A stretch of DNA of 24,774 bases from a virus: IMG/VR virus record IMGVR_UViG_3300042868_001426, positions 1 to 24,774 of that record; one strand, written 5' to 3'. Both the position numbers and the translations under genes were made by a program. The notes under the pieces were generated by a model that saw only the letters and a list, made by a program, of their open reading frames with translations, did no database searches and was not told where the DNA came from. This document shows positions 11,925-19,417 of this stretch, one piece after another (position 1 is the stretch's first letter; the number at the start of each line of letters is the position of its first letter).

Positions 11925-12448
11925 AAACGAGCAAACAAATAGACGGGTGGTTCAACCACCAAGCAGCATACGACTACCTCCTTGCCAATATGCCCGAAGA
12001 CGGCAAGTTCGTTGAACTCGGAGCGTGGTTAGGTAAGTCATCAGCCTACCTATGCGACACCGCAACATCCCAAGAAATCACAATCGTTGACACTTGGAAG
12101 GGGTCACCTAACGAACTCACGACCACCCACAAGCTCGCAACGGAGATAGACATCTACAAGCTATTCTTGGAGAATATGGGTGAGCGTAAATACAATGTAA
12201 TCAAAGCAACATCCAAAGTAGCATCAAAGAAGTTTGCCAACGAATCCCTTGACGTGGTATTCATAGACCTTACCCATACCTATGAAGCGGTAAAGGAAGA
12301 CATCAAGCTATGGTTGCCCAAAGTAAAGAAGGGTGGCTTCATCGCAGGAGATGACTACCATGAACATTGGAAGGGAGTAATCCAAGCCGTTGATGAGCTG
12401 CTGCCACGAGCTACGTTCATAGATGACTGTTGGATTTACCAAAGGTGA
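11921..12448 (+). CDS. SAM-dependent methyltransferase (Methyltransf_24-like)
   Basis: A class I Rossmann methyltransferase of 175 residues. The SAM-binding loop is FVELGAWLGKSSAYL (30-44), motif II is IVDTWKGS (55-62), and LDVVFIDLTHTYEAVKEDI (110-128) then WLPKVKKGGFIAGDDY (131-146) match the Methyltransf_24 family, whose members often work on sugars or small molecules. ATGA overlap with the upstream glycosyltransferase and GTGA overlap with the HNH gene place it at the junction of accessory and packaging modules. I infer that it caps or modifies the glycan made by the two preceding enzymes. Confidence 0.8.
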   Translation: MKTSKQIDGWFNHQAAYDYLLANMPEDGKFVELGAWLGKSSAYLCDTATSQEITIVDTWKGSPNELTTTHKLATEIDIYKLFLENMGERKYNVIKATSKVASKKFANESLDVVFIDLTHTYEAVKEDIKLWLPKVKKGGFIAGDDYHEHWKGVIQAVDELLPRATFIDDCWIYQR

Positions 12449-12705
12449 AGAACCACACGAAGGTCTATCTCAAAGGGATGGGCTACTCCACAACTGACTT
12501 CATACCCTGCGAGATATGTCAAGCCCAAGCGCAAGACATTCACCACATAGAATCACGCGGAATGGGTGGAAGCAAAATTGCTGATACCATAGAAAACCTA
12601 ATGGCTCTATGCCGTAATTGCCATGTTGCTTATGGCGATATTAAAGAATGGAAGGAGCGACTTCAAGCAACACACGATCACCACCTATCAAAAAGGGTTA
12701 TTTAG
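12445..12705 (+). CDS. HNH endonuclease next to the terminase
   Basis: A GTG overlapping the previous TGA (GTGA) is the best start; TTG 12430 is in frame but deeper in the upstream gene. The 86-residue protein has the zinc-type HNH core: CEIC (C22, C25), DIHHI with H33-H34, ENLMAL with the Asn, and CRNCH (C56, C59, H60). HNH proteins encoded beside terminase genes are known to assist terminase cleavage at cos or pac sites in other phages, which fits here. Free-standing homing activity is a less likely alternative. Confidence 0.85.
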   Translation: MKNHTKVYLKGMGYSTTDFIPCEICQAQAQDIHHIESRGMGGSKIADTIENLMALCRNCHVAYGDIKEWKERLQATHDHHLSKRVI

Positions 12706-12736
12706 ATACAACCGAAAATAACGGAATTGAACGGAT

Positions 12737-13036
12737 ATGAAAGATGACAAAGGCAGGTTCATAGCAGGCAACACAGGAAGGCCAAGCGGAACACCAAACA
12801 AGACCACCAATAAAATCAGAGAGGCATTCCAAACCCTCATCGAAGCCAACCTTGAGAATATGACCCTATGGCTCACCCAAGTTGCTGCTGATGACCCGAA
12901 GGGCGCACTTGACCTCTTGAACAAGATGGCAGAGTACACGACCCCCAAACTCGCAAGGGTGGAGAACTCACACGAGGTATCGGATGAGCTAACGAAAATC
13001 AAGGTAGAGATTGTCCGAGCTAAACCTAAAGAGTAG
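12737..13036 (+). CDS. terS: Putative terminase small subunit
   Basis: The 99-residue product starts KDDKGRFIAGNTGRPSGTPN, the GRPxGxPNK DNA-binding-like leader typical of this class of phage small terminases, followed by a helical segment (IREAFQTLIEANLENMTLW) and a charged C-terminus. It would recognise the packaging site and bring DNA to the large subunit. It lies 31 nt after the HNH gene and overlaps the large subunit by 26 nt. The assignment rests mainly on the leader and adjacency. Confidence 0.75.
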   Translation: MKDDKGRFIAGNTGRPSGTPNKTTNKIREAFQTLIEANLENMTLWLTQVAADDPKGALDLLNKMAEYTTPKLARVENSHEVSDELTKIKVEIVRAKPKE

Positions 13037-14171
13037 CGAACTCTTTGAGAAGAACTACACCGCACCAACTCGGATAGTAGTCAATCAAGGCGGCAGCCGT
13101 TCGGGTAAGACCTACTCGCTTTTGCAGATGCTCATCGTGATGGCGATGGAGGATAGAGGCAAGGTGTATTCGATAGTGCGCAAGTCTCTGCCGTCTCTGA
13201 AGATGACGGCCTATCGTGACTTCTTTGAGATACTGAATGCAAACAATCTGTACGATGAGGCACGGCACAACAAGAGCGATTACACCTACGAGTTGAATGG
13301 CAACCTATTTGAGTTCATTAGCCTTGACCAACCGCAGAAGAAACGGGGAGCGAGACGTGATTACCTATTCTGCAATGAGGCAAACGAACTCACTTGGGAG
13401 GATTTCTTTCAGCTCTTGATTCGTACCACAGGCAAGATATGGGTTGACTACAACCCCTCTGATGCGTTCCATTGGATTTACGATAAGCTGCTGACTCGTG
13501 ATGACGTTACCTACATCCAATCCACATACCTCGATAACCCGTTCTTGGATGCCTCAATCGTTGAGGAGATAGAAAGGCTGCAACATACGGACAATGACTA
13601 TTGGAGAATCTACGGACTCGGTGAGCGAGGGATGAGCAGAGCCACCATCTTCCAATACGGGCAGGCCGAGATACCAAGCGATGCCACGCTCCTATGTCAC
13701 GGGATGGACTTTGGGTACACCAATGACCCAACGGCACTTGTGGCAGTTTACAAGTCGGGAGACAATCTGTATGTGGATGAGCTTATCTACCGCACGGGTA
13801 TGACCAACCCCGACATCAGCAACGTACTTGCCTCACTTGGCCTTGATAGACGCACGGAGGTATATGCTGACTCTGCTGAACCCAAAAGCATCGAGGAGCT
13901 GCATCGTATGGGATGGAACGTAAAACCCACGCAGAAGGGCGCAGATAGCGTTATAGTGGGCATTGACGTGCTGAAGCGGCACAAGCTATTTGTAACCCCA
14001 CGAAGCAGCAACCTAATCAAGGAGCTTCAGAACTACAAATGGGTAGAAGACAAAAATGGAAACCTCTTGAACAAACCCATCGATGCCTTCAATCACGCAA
14101 TTGATGCGCTCAGATATGCGACCTACAACAAGCTAAGTAGGCCTAACTTTGGCAGGTATGCCATACGCTAA
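13011..14171 (+). CDS. terL: Terminase large subunit
   Basis: ATP-driven DNA packaging motor with nuclease, 386 residues. Walker A is GGSRSGKT (27-34), Walker B DYLFCNEANEL (D117, E122-E123 region), and YNPSD (147-151) is the coupling segment. The nuclease domain carries MDFGYTNDP with D233, YADSAEP with D287, and DAFNHAIDALRYA near the end supplying the last acidic residue. These are the Terminase_3 (PBSX-type) features. A TTG start is required, since no ATG precedes Walker A. It ends just before a 13-nt AAAAGGTTATTTA element leading the next gene. Confidence 0.92.
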   Translation: MSELNLKSSELFEKNYTAPTRIVVNQGGSRSGKTYSLLQMLIVMAMEDRGKVYSIVRKSLPSLKMTAYRDFFEILNANNLYDEARHNKSDYTYELNGNLFEFISLDQPQKKRGARRDYLFCNEANELTWEDFFQLLIRTTGKIWVDYNPSDAFHWIYDKLLTRDDVTYIQSTYLDNPFLDASIVEEIERLQHTDNDYWRIYGLGERGMSRATIFQYGQAEIPSDATLLCHGMDFGYTNDPTALVAVYKSGDNLYVDELIYRTGMTNPDISNVLASLGLDRRTEVYADSAEPKSIEELHRMGWNVKPTQKGADSVIVGIDVLKRHKLFVTPRSSNLIKELQNYKWVEDKNGNLLNKPIDAFNHAIDALRYATYNKLSRPNFGRYAIR

Positions 14172-14175
14172 AATT

Positions 14176-14188
14176 AAAAGGTTATTTA
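14176..14188 (+). repeat. AAAAGGTTATTTA element, copy 1
   Basis: A 13-nt sequence in the short gap between terL and the next gene, 4 nt before ATG 14193. It is identical to 24620-24632; 12691-12704 is a near copy with one extra G. Confidence 0.5.
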
Positions 14189-14192
14189 AACA

Positions 14193-14906
14193 ATGGAACT
14201 AAAGGTAATTGTACCCACCTCCCTGTCGGAGATCACCCTTGACCAATACCAACGCTTTGCGAGGTTAGAGGGCGATGAGGAGTTCTTGACCCACAAGATG
14301 CTTGAGATATTCTGCGGAGTGCCTCTTGCTAATCTTCCGAATGTGCGCATCAAAGATGTGAGCCACATCAGCAAGCACATAAGTGCGATGATCAACGAGA
14401 AGCCAAGCCTCACGCCAACCTTCACGATGGGGGACACGAAGTACGGGTTTATCCCTGAACTTGACAATATCACCTATGGTGAGTTCGTTGACCTTGACGG
14501 CTACCTGCAAGACGTGCAAGACCTGCACAAAGCGATGGCGGTATTGTATCGCCCTATCACGAGCGAGGTCAAGCATCGGTATTTAATAGAGCCATATGAG
14601 GGCGCAGGCAAGTACTCGGAGCAGATGAAGCAAGCCCCGATGAGTGTTGCTATGGGCGCAACGCTTTTTTTTTGGCATTTAGGGAACGAATTGTTGCAGG
14701 CTATGCTGACCTCTTTGGAGGCGAAGAATCAAACGAATACTCCAAGCAAGGACAATTCGCCAAGCAATGGGGATGGTATGCAACAATCTATCAACTTGCT
14801 AAAGGAGACATTAGGCAGTTTGCAGAAATTACACAACTACAACTCCACGAGTGCCTACACTTCCTCACCTTCGAAAAGCAAAAGCAAGAAGTTGAAAACG
14901 ACCTAA
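14193..14906 (+). CDS. Virion-module protein, 0-frame half of a putative frameshift chaperone pair
   Basis: From ATG 14193 the 237-residue product starts ELKVIVPTSLSEITLDQYQR and has an acidic FIPELDNITYGEFVDLDGYL segment, then MSVAMGATLFFWHLGNELLQ at the T9 run. After the run it continues for 77 residues, with NGDGMQQSINLLKETLGSL and a Ser/Lys-rich tail. This tail and the whole of the next gene lie over the same DNA in different frames. The arrangement resembles the gpG/gpGT tail-assembly chaperones. The family is one I associate with Bacteroidota phages, without proven function. A portal role is not supported by the sequence. Confidence 0.7.
   Translation: MELKVIVPTSLSEITLDQYQRFARLEGDEEFLTHKMLEIFCGVPLANLPNVRIKDVSHISKHISAMINEKPSLTPTFTMGDTKYGFIPELDNITYGEFVDLDGYLQDVQDLHKAMAVLYRPITSEVKHRYLIEPYEGAGKYSEQMKQAPMSVAMGATLFFWHLGNELLQAMLTSLEAKNQTNTPSKDNSPSNGDGMQQSINLLKETLGSLQKLHNYNSTSAYTSSPSKSKSKKLKTT
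14665..14673 (+). other. T9 slippery run, candidate -1 frameshift site
   Basis: Nine T residues read in the 0 frame as C-TTT-TTT-TGG after ACG-CTT. The heptamer T-TTT-TTT at 14666-14672 is in the X-XXY-YYZ phase for -1 slippage, after which reading continues TTG-GCA into the overlapping frame. Polymerase slippage adding one T would give the same product. Confidence 0.55.
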
Positions 14907-14926
14907 TAAAAAAGTCAATAAAATGA
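14672..14926 (+). CDS. Overlapping -1 frame ORF, likely the T extension of the chaperone pair
   Basis: The 84-codon frame begins at a TTG inside the T9 run and ends 20 nt after the 0-frame stop. The product looks like a genuine domain: AFRERIVAGYADLFGGEESN, then KQWGWYATIYQLAKGDIRQF, QLQLHECLHFLTFEKQKQEV and a lysine tail. Frameshifting after F160 of the upstream gene would make a 244-residue fusion. Independent TTG initiation without a ribosome site, or a sequencing error in the homopolymer, are the alternatives. The stop overlaps the next ATG, so ribosomes finishing this frame would feed the following gene. This favours its being translated. Confidence 0.65.
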   Translation: MAFRERIVAGYADLFGGEESNEYSKQGQFAKQWGWYATIYQLAKGDIRQFAEITQLQLHECLHFLTFEKQKQEVENDLIKKSIK

Positions 14927-15390
14927 GACAGTTCTACGACATCACCACCAAACTAAAAGATACGCTTGAGGCGAATAGCCAAGTCAACGTGGTAACCACA
15001 GGGGATATTTTTGACATAGACCTAAACAAGCAGACCATCTTCCCTTTGTCGCATATCATCATCAACCAAGCAACATTCGAGGGACAGATAGTGCGTATGA
15101 ACGTGAGTATTGTTTGTATGGATTTAGTGGATGAGACAAAAGAGAATCCAAGATTGCAGGCAGAGCCGTTCTACGGCATCAGCAACGAGCAAAACATACT
15201 GAACACGCAGCTCGCAGTAATCAACGATGTGATCACAGAACTGCGCAGGGGTACTCTTTACACCGACCTTTATCAGTTGGATGGTACTGCCTCTTGCGTT
15301 CCCTTTAGCGAGAGGTTTGAGAACCTGCTTGCAGGGTGGACTGCTACGTTTGATGTGCTGCTTGCAAACACCGAGATAAGCGTCTGCTAA
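14923..15390 (+). CDS. Putative tail terminator or completion protein
   Basis: A 155-residue protein starting MRQFYDITTKLKDTLEANSQ and ending WTATFDVLLANTEISVC, alternating helix at the ends with a beta-rich centre (IIINQATFEGQIVRMNVSIV). The size, fold pattern and place immediately before a gp10-like protein match tail completion/terminator proteins of siphoviruses, which cap the tube and join it to the head. No sequence motif proves it. ATGA overlap with the preceding -1 frame ORF; the next gene follows one base after the stop. Confidence 0.5.
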   Translation: MRQFYDITTKLKDTLEANSQVNVVTTGDIFDIDLNKQTIFPLSHIIINQATFEGQIVRMNVSIVCMDLVDETKENPRLQAEPFYGISNEQNILNTQLAVINDVITELRRGTLYTDLYQLDGTASCVPFSERFENLLAGWTATFDVLLANTEISVC

Positions 15391-15391
15391 A

Positions 15392-15910
15392 ATGGCACGG
15401 AAGGACTTGATACAAGCGGTGCTTGCGAAGTTTGCGGGGTATGTTATTCAGCAGGCCAAGTCCAACCTTACGCGGGGCAAACGCAATGCGAGCAAGAACC
15501 TATACAACTCCTTAAGCTACGATTTGCAAACAGGGGAAAATTCGTTCTCCTTGACGTTCTCAATGGATGACTATGGTGAGTACCAAGACAAGGGAGTAAG
15601 GGGCGCAAAAAGCACCTATGCAAGCGCACAGACCTCTCCCTACAAGTACACCAATAAGATGCCCCCTGCAAAGGCGTTTAGCCAATGGGCTATCAAGAAG
15701 GGATTGGATGGCGTACGAAATAAGAAGGGGCAGTTTGTAAAGAGGCAGAGCCTTCAGTTCGCATTAGCCCGTAGCATCTACAATAAGGGTATCCCCGCTA
15801 CCAAGTTCTTCAGCACTCCCTTTGGATTGGCATTTAAGAAACTACCTTCTGAATTGGTAGAGGCATTTCAATTAACAGAAGAAGACTTCAAAGCATTTAC
15901 CACACGATGA
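15392..15910 (+). CDS. HK97 gp10-like minor tail / head-tail joining protein
   Basis: The 172-residue chain has an N-terminal helix (DLIQAVLAKFAGYVIQQAKS), a basic NLYNSL segment, beta strands (FSLTFSMDDYGEYQDKGVRG), the YKYTNKMPPAKAF turn and a C-terminal part FALARSIYNKGIPATKFFST. The Y-x-x-D-x-GVRG and GIPAT-x-FF elements are familiar from gp10-like tail proteins of Bacteroidota phages, which help join head and tail. It follows the putative tail terminator and overlaps the next ATG. Confidence 0.6.
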   Translation: MARKDLIQAVLAKFAGYVIQQAKSNLTRGKRNASKNLYNSLSYDLQTGENSFSLTFSMDDYGEYQDKGVRGAKSTYASAQTSPYKYTNKMPPAKAFSQWAIKKGLDGVRNKKGQFVKRQSLQFALARSIYNKGIPATKFFSTPFGLAFKKLPSELVEAFQLTEEDFKAFTTR

Positions 15911-17136
15911 GTACACCTGTATTTTCTACACCGAGCAGCCTTGCTATGGCAAGAAGCCCACAATTTATTACGGCAAAGAACAACGCTCTTGCGCTTGACA
16001 CGCTTACGGAGATGGACTTAAACTTGCGTATTCGCACAGGTGTCCTTGCTGCATCGGGGTCGTTTAACTATTCGTTGAGCAAAGACTATTCAATAAACCA
16101 AGTCATCAACTTTGAAATCAGCGACCTTGTGCGCTCGGAGTTCTACCACGACTTCAGCGTATGGAATGACATAGGCTACACGCAAAGCCCACAGGGTGAG
16201 GCGTTGTGGATAGTACCCGAAGGCTCTGTGACATTCTCTAATAACGGAGCATCACCTGCGAATGCAACCTTCCCCGATGAATCCCCTACCGCATACGCAT
16301 ACCTAACAACTGATGGATGGGCAACTCGTGATAATATCGCCCCCGTTGCGGTAACGCAGGCCGTGCTTGCCACGAATCGCAATCGGCAGGTGCTTGTCGG
16401 TAACTACGAATCCCTTGCGATTAACAATAGCGTAAATAATGGTCTTGCTAACATTGTCATTAGTTGGCAGAGTGGTGATTCTGATGATTTCTATGTGAGT
16501 GCCGTAAGCGCAGCACCACCAACACGCGCAACCAACAACTCACAAAACCTTGTAATCTATGCAGGAGTCGGCCCTGCAAACCTTGAGAACAATCCTTTTT
16601 TACCTACCGAGATAAAGCCAAGCGAGCAACCTAATGGTGGCATAGGGCAGTACTACGATGTGATTCTAAAGAACGCAAGTAATACCACGATTGGAACGGT
16701 GAGGTACTATGTTCAATGTGAGGCAAAGTACACGCCTGTACAGGTGGCGTTCATCAACCGCTTTGGCGTTGCTGACTTCATCACCTTCTTTAAGCGCAGC
16801 GATGAGCGTGGTAACTTCACGCAGGACTCCTACCAAAAGAGCATCTACAACGATGGCTTCACCACCCCTTCATTGGAGATAGGCAAGTACCAATCCTTCA
16901 ACGTGAACTCTCGCAACACCCTAACTCTAAACACAGGGTTCGTTGACCAAGACTACGATGAGACTATTGAGGACATTCTGATGAGCGAGTATGTCGCGGT
17001 CTATACCAATAGTAATTGGGTGAGTGCAGTTCCAAATCGTGGAACCATAGAATACCAAAAGAGCGTGAACACAAAGCTTATCAATTACACAATGTCCTTT
17101 GACTTCGGCTTTGATGAGCGCAGCTTGGTACGATGA
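15907..17136 (+). CDS. Structural protein, probably tail or baseplate
   Basis: A 409-residue, beta-rich protein with few charged helices. It begins SPSLAM-like then SPQFITAKNNALALDTLTEM, has an interior Gly/Asn/Ser-rich portion with short strands suggestive of an immunoglobulin-like insert, and ends with VAFINRFGVADFITFFKRSD, LNTGFVDQDYDETIEDILMS and YTMSFDFGFDERSLVR. I do not recognise a named domain. The position between tail-joining genes and the tape measure supports a tail, baseplate or tip role. It is not portal-like. ATGA overlaps exist at both ends. Confidence 0.6.
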   Translation: MSTPVFSTPSSLAMARSPQFITAKNNALALDTLTEMDLNLRIRTGVLAASGSFNYSLSKDYSINQVINFEISDLVRSEFYHDFSVWNDIGYTQSPQGEALWIVPEGSVTFSNNGASPANATFPDESPTAYAYLTTDGWATRDNIAPVAVTQAVLATNRNRQVLVGNYESLAINNSVNNGLANIVISWQSGDSDDFYVSAVSAAPPTRATNNSQNLVIYAGVGPANLENNPFLPTEIKPSEQPNGGIGQYYDVILKNASNTTIGTVRYYVQCEAKYTPVQVAFINRFGVADFITFFKRSDERGNFTQDSYQKSIYNDGFTTPSLEIGKYQSFNVNSRNTLTLNTGFVDQDYDETIEDILMSEYVAVYTNSNWVSAVPNRGTIEYQKSVNTKLINYTMSFDFGFDERSLVR

Positions 17137-19268
17137 ACAAGGTTGATATTTACGTCAATGGCTTTCGCCTTGACATATTTGATGATGAGGAGATAAGCAT
17201 CAACCTCTCGGTGCAGAACGTGCAGGACATCAGTAAGGTGTTCACGGACTTCACGCAGGGCTTTACCATTCCTGCAAGCCCACGCAATAACGAGATACTT
17301 CAGCACTACTACAACGCCAATATCACGGAGTCGCTAATCACTACCGAGACAGGAGGTAGCCCCGTATGGAATAGCATAGGCATCACTTGGAATACTTTTA
17401 ACACGGCTTGGAACGCAGGTGCAACTACGACAAGCACAGTCAATACTTTTGATGGAAGGTTACGACAAGAAGCAAGAATCGAAATAAACTCTTTGCCATT
17501 CCGCACAGGGGTGATTGAGGTAGAGAACGTGCAGTTGAAAGGCACGGAGCCGTATGCTTACACCTTGACGTTCTATGGGGATGTGGTAACGCTTGTTGAT
17601 TTGTTTGGCGAGGACTATCTGTATGACGTTGACTTTGCAGAGTTCAACCACGAGTACACCGATAATGTAATCTTTAATAAGCTAACCACCAATGATGACA
17701 CGGGCTTGTTTTATCCGCTTTGCAGCCCTGTAAAGAATTGGTTTTATCAGAGTGGTAGTGGTGGTGCTGCTAATAACGAAAACAACATTGCTCACAAAAC
17801 AGGAGGCGTGGGATTGCGCGGAATCCGCTACTATGAGTTAAAGCCTGCGTTAAAGGTTCAATCTATTCTTAATGCAATAGCAGCCCAATACGGAATCACG
17901 TTTACAGGTTCATTCTTGTCTGCTACTCCGTTTGTTGATTTGTCTCTATGGCTGCATCGCTACGAGGGGTATCTATTTGGTGGAGGCAATGACATTGCTT
18001 GGCAGTTAATAAACTTTAACAGAACAACAGGAGGCGGTACTGAATTTAATTTAACTACTGAAACTTGGAACGTAGTTGACACGGATTTTTATCAACTTGA
18101 AGTTACAATTACTAATGTAAATGCAGCCTATGAAATTGGTTTATTTACTAACGGGGTGCTTGTTTCTTCTATTTCTAATGCCGCACACGCAGCAAGTTCT
18201 GTTACTCATACGTTTATTGGTCTTGGATTTAACGCAGGTGACGCGGTGCAATTATTTATTAGACCATCAACATCTGTTTCATTCAATTATCGAGTAGATG
18301 ATTATGAGGCTATTGATGCAAGCACAAGCACAAAAAGATTTGAGGTTGACCAAACTGCATCCGCAACCTATTCCTTTCAAGTAATAGTGCAAGACATAAT
18401 GCCCGAAATAAAGGTAAAAGACTTTTTAGCAGGCATTCTAAAGATGTACAATATGGTGATTGTGCCAACTACATCAACGAGCTTCTTGCTTCAGCCGTTG
18501 GAGGATTGGTACGCAGCAGGAACCGACCAAAACTATCAGACCTATCTTGATATCACGGAGTATGTCGTGAACCGACCACCGCTATACAGGGAGATTGAAT
18601 TTAAGTACCAAGAGACACAAGCAATACTTGGCTTTCAATATCTGCAAACAAACAACGTAGGATTTGGTGATTTGAACAACACCTTTAGTTTTGATGGCGA
18701 GCAGTTCTTAATTGAAGTGCCGTTTGAATGTCCGCTATTTGAGAGGCTTACTGACCAAGCAAACGGAGTTCTCACAAACGTACTCGTGTATAAAAGCATC
18801 ACAAGCGAAGCAAACGAGGATGGTATATTCAACCCATACTTGGGCGCACCCGTATTGTTTTATGGCTACTTTGATAACTACGACCTTGAAGAAACAAATC
18901 CTTTAACATTTGTAAATGCAGATGGCACTCACGAACAAGTGAACATCGCTTGGTATGCCAATACGTCAAACCGCTACCAAAGTGCTGCCTCATCACACGC
19001 TATCACGTTTGGTGCAGACATAGACCCATACCATCTGCAATCGGTAAATCAAAGCCTCTACAACAACGAGTGGTCAAACTACATCACCGACCTATACGCG
19101 AAAGCAAGAAGGGTGTACAACGTAGAAGCGGTGTTGCCCATCGGTAAGATTATCACGCTGAACCTTCAGAATGCAATCATTTGGAACAACACCAAGTACA
19201 TCATAAACAACGTCAACCTAAATATGACCACAGGCAAAGCATCATTTGAACTCCTCAACGTAGTATGA
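17133..19268 (+). CDS. Large structural protein, probably tail tip/baseplate
   Basis: The second-longest family-less protein here is the largest in the window at 711 residues. It starts NKVDIYVNGFRLDIFDDEEI and SVQNVQDISKVFTDFTQGF, then FTIPASPRNNEILQHYY, and has repeated beta-strand segments, a middle region (about 290-400) with looser, AT-richer codons around NFNRTTGGGTEFNLTT, and an ordered C-terminus with LPIGKIITLNLQNAIIWNNT. The conserved-looking N-terminus plus a more variable middle suggests a host-contacting insert on a tail-tip scaffold. It is upstream of the tape measure. No enzymatic motif is seen; function is inferred from context. Confidence 0.6.
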   Translation: MNKVDIYVNGFRLDIFDDEEISINLSVQNVQDISKVFTDFTQGFTIPASPRNNEILQHYYNANITESLITTETGGSPVWNSIGITWNTFNTAWNAGATTTSTVNTFDGRLRQEARIEINSLPFRTGVIEVENVQLKGTEPYAYTLTFYGDVVTLVDLFGEDYLYDVDFAEFNHEYTDNVIFNKLTTNDDTGLFYPLCSPVKNWFYQSGSGGAANNENNIAHKTGGVGLRGIRYYELKPALKVQSILNAIAAQYGITFTGSFLSATPFVDLSLWLHRYEGYLFGGGNDIAWQLINFNRTTGGGTEFNLTTETWNVVDTDFYQLEVTITNVNAAYEIGLFTNGVLVSSISNAAHAASSVTHTFIGLGFNAGDAVQLFIRPSTSVSFNYRVDDYEAIDASTSTKRFEVDQTASATYSFQVIVQDIMPEIKVKDFLAGILKMYNMVIVPTTSTSFLLQPLEDWYAAGTDQNYQTYLDITEYVVNRPPLYREIEFKYQETQAILGFQYLQTNNVGFGDLNNTFSFDGEQFLIEVPFECPLFERLTDQANGVLTNVLVYKSITSEANEDGIFNPYLGAPVLFYGYFDNYDLEETNPLTFVNADGTHEQVNIAWYANTSNRYQSAASSHAITFGADIDPYHLQSVNQSLYNNEWSNYITDLYAKARRVYNVEAVLPIGKIITLNLQNAIIWNNTKYIINNVNLNMTTGKASFELLNVV

Positions 19269-19417
19269 AGACAGGATATTTAAGTTATTTAATTGAAATA
19301 CTAAACTCGGATGAGTGGCTTGGAGCAGGTGATTGCGTTGAAATCGCCAAAGGCAAGAACAAACTACCCGAAGGATGGAATGAATATATTAAGCTACAAT
19401 GGCGGCAGTTGAAATAA
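19265..19417 (+). CDS. Small hypothetical protein between tail genes (50 aa)
   Basis: ATG overlaps the stop of the large structural gene (ATGA), and the frame ends 19 nt inside the tape measure gene. The product includes GYLSYLIEILNSDEWLGAGD and KLPEGWNEYIKLQWRQLK, with three Trp. No family is recognised. Because it exactly bridges the gap and is coupled at both ends it is very likely translated; a small tail-assembly role is possible. Confidence 0.6.
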   Translation: MKTGYLSYLIEILNSDEWLGAGDCVEIAKGKNKLPEGWNEYIKLQWRQLK

